From the NCBI RefSeq assembly GCF_029784155.1, contig NC_073692.1, positions 272,863,827-272,927,826 on the forward strand: a stretch of 64,000 nt of DNA, given 5' to 3'. Both the position numbers and the translations under genes were made by a program. Under the pieces are notes generated by a model, which did not search any database, was not told where the DNA came from, and saw only the letters and a list, made by a program, of their open reading frames with translations. Numbering within the stretch: position 1 is the stretch's first letter; each line of letters begins with the position of its first letter. The stretch comes from Uranotaenia lowii. Its lineage: Eukaryota; Arthropoda; Insecta; Diptera; Culicidae. Shown here piece after piece: positions 57,601 to 64,000 of the stretch.

Positions 57601-57996
57601 GTTCTACGCCTGCTACGTTTGAACGACGCCCATAAACTTCCGAATTACGAACAACATTGCTTGCCACTAAATCTATCGACGCTGGCATCAAGGCGCGTTT
57701 TCTTACAACGACTCTTAATTTCGAAATCTTGCAGAATAATGTAGATTGTCCAGAATTGTTATCTCTTCTGCCGTTTTATACTCTTCTAAGAACTACTCGA
57801 TCCCAGGAATTGCTAAGGCTTTCTCATCGCCGAACGCAATACGATCAAAATAACCCTTTAGATGTAAATATTTTGTGTTAGATTTAATGAAGTTGCTAGT
57901 GAATTTGATTAAAATATTTCGAAATCTGTTTTCAAATCTAGAATAGGATAGTTTAATTTCTGTAACTAATTTGAAGCATCTGCAAATATTGTGAAA
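57601..57996 (+). pseudogene. LINE C (Jockey-like) 3' end
   Basis: Starts inside RT C-terminal coding sequence (FYACYV, then STLAS- and [20 protein letters not shown]) and continues through the 3' UTR into (TA)n. It is the left arm of the second palindrome. One base is missing near 57720 relative to other copies (CTTAATTTCG against CTTAATTTTCG). Confidence 0.7.
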
Positions 57997-59345
<1,349 letters not shown>

Positions 59346-60044
59346 ATGTATGTATTTGAGTTGATGGCCGAGAGTTTGGTACTCTATATCACCACTATTA
59401 CGAAAATTTTGTCAGTCGTGTTGCATGTTGTTAAAATAGGGATGTTCCTTTTTTCCATTTGTTTTCCACTTCCTTTCTGAACTGCTTAGATTTTCAATCG
59501 TGCTTTTTCGAGGAAATTGAGAATTTCTCTCAATTTTTCTTCATTAAAATCTTGGATCATTTCGAGCAGATTGGAATATCGATTCCAATCATAATGTGAA
59601 ATCGATATTCCAGTACCAGGGTTTAGTGGAGAAGTTCGACTGAAATTCGTAGAATTTCATTCCTTTTCTGTCGTGTTGTACCATGTTTTAGTACCATAGA
59701 TTTGTGGATTCCAAAGACTCTAGTTTGAATCTGTTGTATGCGTCTTCTAGTCGTAATTTGTTTTGCAGTAATATTGGTCCATCTAGTCCTTGTTTTGCTA
59801 AGATATCCGCATTTTCGTTTCCGTCAATTCCTACGTGTGAGGGAATCCATTGGATCTTCACATTCTTAGTTGTAGCCATCGTACATATATCGTGTGTAAT
59901 TTGGTCAAATTTTTCGTTCTTTATGTCTTTTTTAATAATTTTACAGGCCGCTTGAGATATCACACTTAACATATCATGGCCCAGAAATAGTCGGTCCTAA
60001 AAGTTCAAACAGCAGTAACTTCCGAATTTCAAATAATTTTTTTT
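59346..60044 (-). pseudogene. LINE B (I-like) RNase H fragment
   Basis: The open frame 59972-59688 reads MLSVISQAACKIIKKDIKNE, then KNVKIQWIPSHVGIDGNENA and DILAKQG, the end of a retroelement RNase H domain. A decayed C-terminus and the TACATA-run 3' end follow (59341-59355). It lies between the LINE C fragment and the A-tail of LINE A, mirroring 6698-7386. Confidence 0.72.
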
Positions 60045-63000
60045 TTACTATGAGCAGAGAAAAGCCCGCGGGAGTGTACCTCCTGTGAGGTCCTTCTCCA
60101 GTGGGCGCAAAACCTTCCACCATTCTTTATTTTTTGATTTTTTTCTAAAAATGGTTTTACAATATTGTTTTTCACTTCACATTTTTACATCATAAACACT
60201 TTTCAAATTCAATGTAATTTTACTCATAAAGCGATGGTGGTGAATTTTCAGTTAGGTAAATCGATGTGAGCAATTGGTGGCGGTGGTTGATGAAAGCGTT
60301 GGGTGGCGGCGATGGTGTGGGCGGTTTTTGGTGGTGGCGGCGGTGGCAGCGGAAACGAAAGAAGTTTTAAGAAAAAAAATGTGAGACTTCTAATAACAGC
60401 TGGTGCCAATCAAAACAGACGAATGGTGGGAGGTATGTTTCTGCGTTGCTTCCAGCGAGATAAATTTCTTTAAAGGAAGCGCTTATTGACTGCGGCCCAA
60501 TACTTAGAATCATCGGGATTTTTTAACGTTAGTTTATATAACGTTAATTGAAATAACTTCCTAGCTTAAATCTGATGTGTCGCTTCAGCATTTTTTTGAA
60601 CTTTGTTTTGTTCGTTTCATCTCTTAGAGCTCTTGGTAGATGATTGTACAGAAGTTTACTGTAGTATGGGAATGCTTTCCGGGTCATTTCAGAATTAGGT
60701 CGGCTTAGAGAGATAGTGGCTTGGTTACGAAGACCGTATTCGTGGCTTGGTTGCTCATACACAACATTGTGATGAGCTCGCTGATCATTCAGATGCGAGT
60801 GGACGATCAAAATGGCTTGAAACTCTCTTAAAGCGTTTATAGGTAGCGTTGAGTTTAACGCTTCCGAGTACAATAGTCGCGTAGAGTACATCCTAGGCCG
60901 GTTGTAAATAGCTTTCAAACAGCGGTTTTGAGCAGCTTGAAGCTTTTTTAAATGACTTTTTGCTGATGCACCCCAGAGAAAAACTTGATACTGCAGCTTC
61001 GACTGAACGAAAGCTTGGTACATCAATGACAGTTGTTTTCTTGGGACGAACCTCTTCACTTTCCACAGTAAACCACATGTAGCACTTATTTCTGTATGCA
61101 GCTTCTTTATATGATTGATCCATTTCAGTCTGCTATCGATTGTCAGCCCAAGATATGTAAAGTTCTCCAATTTTTCTATAGGTATCGATTTTAATGTAAG
61201 ATCTCCGTGCGGCTGCTGAGATCTACCGGATATAGTTACAATCGTATACTTGGACTTTTCGAGATTTAGTGACAGGAGATTTTCGTCAAAGTATTTACGC
61301 AATGCTTCTAAATCCTGACGCATGCTTTCCATTATTGAGTGAGCGCTTCTTCCAGTGTAAAACAAAGAGGTATCGTCAGCAAACAAACGTGGCTTACCAA
61401 TTAGATTGAGATTGGACAATTCGTTGATGTACACTAGGAAAAGAAGGGGACCAAGGTTGCTGCCTTGAGGAATTTCAACTCTCAGTGATTGATTGCAGCT
61501 TTTAACTCCATTTACAGACACATATTGGCTCCTATTGGTGAGAAAGCTTTCCAGTATTTCTAACGGCTTACCTCTGATCCCATAGAATGCAAGTTTTTCG
61601 ATCAACATTTCGTGGTCGATGGTATCAAAAGCTTTCTCAAGGTCGAGAAATAGAAGTCCTGCGAGGTTTTTTTGGTCTAAGGATTTATAGACATCTAAGA
61701 AAAGTTCACAAGTGGATGTTGTCGTACTAGAACCTTTTTGAAATCCATACTGACAGTCGTATAGAACGCTTTGGGTAGAGAAGAATTTTGTAATTCTAGT
61801 AACCAGTAACTGTTCGAGGATTTTGCTCAAAGCAGGCAAAATCGAAATCGGCTTGTAATTGTTCCCTTCAACCTTGGATCCTGATTTATGAATTGGTATG
61901 TTTCATTGAAAACATCTCGCAACAACTTCGAGAAAAACTCATAGTGGCTTTTTATAAAATGTGTGGGAATTCCATCGGGTCCAGCGCTTTTGTTAGAATC
62001 AAGATCTTTTATCTTTACGACAACTTCTGTCTCGGTAGTTGGTTCCAAGAAAATGGAATTACGGAGATTCGAGAAGGTTCCAAATCGATTGGCGTTTCGT
62101 TGGCTCGTAATTGTGGAGGCTAGCTGGGGGCCGATGCTACTGAAGAAGGCATTGAAGGTATCAGCAACAGTTTTTTCATGACTAGTAAGATTTCCGTTAA
62201 CTATCAGTTTTAATGTGTCATGTTCTTCCGATTTATTTCCTGATAGGCTGTTGAGGCATTTCCACATATTTTTACAGTTGAATTCATTGAACAAATTACT
62301 GTAATGAGCATTTTTTGCAATTTGCTTAACCAGATTAAGTTTTCGTGATGCATGTTGCAATAAGTTACGTGTGTTTATGTCGAATGGATTTCTTTTGTGT
62401 TTTGCAAACAGATTATCTTTGATTTTCATCCATTCCCAAACATCAACTGTCATCCATGGGCATGTTCCTTTAACTTTAGCATTTACTTCTACAGTTCTTG
62501 AACATTAAATCTTTAATTCTTGGTAGAGCAAAATTATTTGGGCAAGAAGTTCTTCTGAAGAGTTAGCTTGAAGGTTGAGAGCTTTTTCAGCGAACAACTG
62601 ATTGAGCATTGCATTGTTGACTATTACTTTTTGGAGTTTGCGTGTGGTCACCTTTTGTTTAAAGGATATTGAAGAAATAATGAGGCAATGATCGCCTATG
62701 TCTACACCTATAGTATCGTTCACTATATTGGATTGCAAATTATCGGAGCAAACAACATGATCTAGGATATTGTTACTTGCTGGTCTTGTAACATGGGTAT
62801 TTGTTATTTGGAAATTAAAGCTGTTAAAAAGTTCCAGGTATTGGACTGTGTCTGTGCTTGTTGATTTGCGCATTAGAATTGGTAGTAGATAGTATTGCTT
62901 CTAGGTTTTCAAAAAAGTGGGTTATATTGCTTGACGGGGGTCTGTAAACAGCGTGGATGTTCATTTTAATATCACGGACCTGTAGGCGAATGTGAATGTG

Positions 63001-63306
63001 ATGATAACCACTATCGTGTTGATTATTTATTTCATCACAATCAAAGCGATCTTTCACGTAAACAGCAATTCCTCCTCCGATACTATCCTCTCGGCATGAA
63101 AAGAAAGCTTTGTAACCTTGTAAACGAGCTAGTTTGGTACGTTCATTCTTCAGCCAAGTTTCTCCTATAACAATAACGTGGATTTCTTCGGTGATGTGAT
63201 CCAATAACAACTTAATATTATCAAATTTATCTTGATTGTTGATCCCTCTGGCGTTTAATTGAACGACTTTCAAAATGAAACGATTGGATATTTCATTGGT
63301 TTTCAT
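60045..63306 (-). pseudogene. LINE A (CR1-group), longest copy: endonuclease, RT and 3' UTR
   Basis: The minus strand begins near 63306 with an APE-type endonuclease (VVQLNARGINNQDKFDNIKL, VIGETWLKNERTKL, GGGIAVYVKDRF, HAVYRPPSS). A deletion near 62870 removes the GDFN-type catalytic block and shifts frame. The domain ends with GDHCLIISS near 62685. A linker follows (62453 down). A second deletion near 61900 removes ~13 codons after RDVFNE. RT runs 61839-60544 with FLDLEKAFDTIDHEML, EIPQGSNLGPLLFLVYIN and RLFADDTSLFY (~61365-61385), closing KRHIRFKLGSYFN. The 3' UTR with its GGC-rich patch ends in an A-tail (T-run ~60041-60053). ORF1 is not visible. Inactive. Confidence 0.85.
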
Positions 63307-64000
63307 TGAATTACTTGAAGTGTCTAGTTTAAGTTTGTAGAACTTTATTTTCTTCCAAATAAAAAGAAATTTATAATTTATATCGAAATTTTTTTTTTTG
63401 ATAAACTAACCTCGATTTCGCCCATGTTATTCAATGGTTAAACTAATCATGCTGGATATGCCTTGGGTTTTTAACTTATCTATTGTGTCAAGCTATGATG
63501 ACAAACTTCGCCGACTCTGAGATTTACATAAAACTATAAGTAAAATTTGTAGCAAATGTCAAGATGCTATGCCCTGTAATATCCGGCACTGCGCAACAGA
63601 ACTATAAATCGAATTTACTTCACTCCGTTAAATGTACCTCACGTTTGTGCTCTTCTTCTACACACTGAACTGGGAGTAATCGGTGCAAGTTATATGTTAC
63701 CAAATTCGGGATACCACATGCCCTACTCCATATTTTTGAGGAAACGATTTAAAACATGCATTCTTTCTGTGTACATGAGATTCGAACCAACTGCTATACA
63801 CACAAAACCTTTGAGGCTCCACTTAGCAAAAATACTGTGTTACTTTCGATTAGCAAAAAGGGTTGTTTATCTAACACGATAGCAAAAAGGTTATTTTGCT
63901 TGATTTTAGCGAAAACTAATTTTGTTAGCCGCTGTTTTTTTGAAAAGCAGCCGTCTTTTCCGCCGCATAGAAAACAAAACGTGCAGTTACGAAAATTTCA
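63307..64000. other. 5' flank of LINE A; possible tRNA-like SINE trace
   Basis: The sequence next to the endonuclease start may be LINE A 5' sequence; no ORF1 (coiled coil, PHD or zinc knuckle) could be read. On the minus strand at about 63840-63766 an A-box-like GCTAAGTGGAG and a perfect B-box GGTTCGAATC occur about 30 nt apart, like a SINE head, but no tail or target duplication was found. TAGCAAAAAGG-type motifs repeat at 63851-63895. Confidence 0.3.

Noticed and set aside
63766..63840. Functional tRNA gene
   Set aside because: There is a good B-box but no closing acceptor stem or proper anticodon arm; at most a SINE head.

Overview
The window looks like a gene-poor, repeat-packed stretch of an insect nuclear genome, most likely a mosquito (Culicidae). 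The grounds are a Juan/Jockey-type LINE, ITmD37E-type mariner elements, tRNA-derived SINEs, TTAA-, TA- and 8-bp-target MITEs, AT-rich unique DNA with a 58-bp intron, and three N-gaps of exactly 500 bases (10101-10600, 25601-26100, 57101-57600). Species assignment is inference; no ribosomal, mitochondrial or other diagnostic gene is present.

Only one plausible host gene is visible. Two exons of a small single-pass membrane protein lie on the minus strand at 3983-4372, and the gene probably continues leftwards out of the window. Nearly everything else is transposable elements or satellite DNA.

Layout. 0-5 kb: mariner fragment, hairpin element, piggyBac-type MITE, host exons. 5.3-10.1 kb: three fused LINE tails (called A, B and C here) that run into a long (TA)n tract and come back as an inverted copy. 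12-17 kb: a decayed R1-like LINE carrying a hAT MITE and a SINE. 17-22 kb: a decayed LINE with an FP-domain ORF, then an ITmD37E mariner with exact TIRs and a 720-bp (GT)n tract inside it. 23.7-24.1 kb: an 11-bp minisatellite. 26-30.3 kb: a Juan-like LINE with an intact ORF1 and a broken ORF2. 30.4-34 kb: four MITE or foldback elements, one nested in another. 37.7-41.2 kb: a GTATATA satellite interrupted by a pogo-like MITE and by a TA-target MITE that contains an inverted copy of itself. 42.3-43.7 kb: a Ty3/gypsy pol remnant with a SINE in its RT. 45.8-48.0 kb: a roughly 511-bp tandem array with a tRNA-like structure in each unit, preceded by one inverted unit and flanked by 12-bp direct repeats. 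48.2-50.3 kb: a second copy of LINE A. 51-57 kb: foldback and MITE elements and a Helitron-like repeat. 57.6-63.3 kb: the mirror image of the 5.9-10.1 kb locus (C, (TA)n, C', B', A'), with the longest LINE A copy.

The elements appear to be acting as insertion targets for each other. Several nestings are resolved to the base by target-site duplications: TA, TTAA, 8-bp hAT-type and 13-14-bp LINE-type. The most unusual objects are the tRNA-like tandem array, the self-nested MITE inside the 7-bp satellite, and the two mirror-image LINE palindromes whose centres are long (TA)n tracts. Gene-level functions are family inferences from motifs read by eye; no database search was run.
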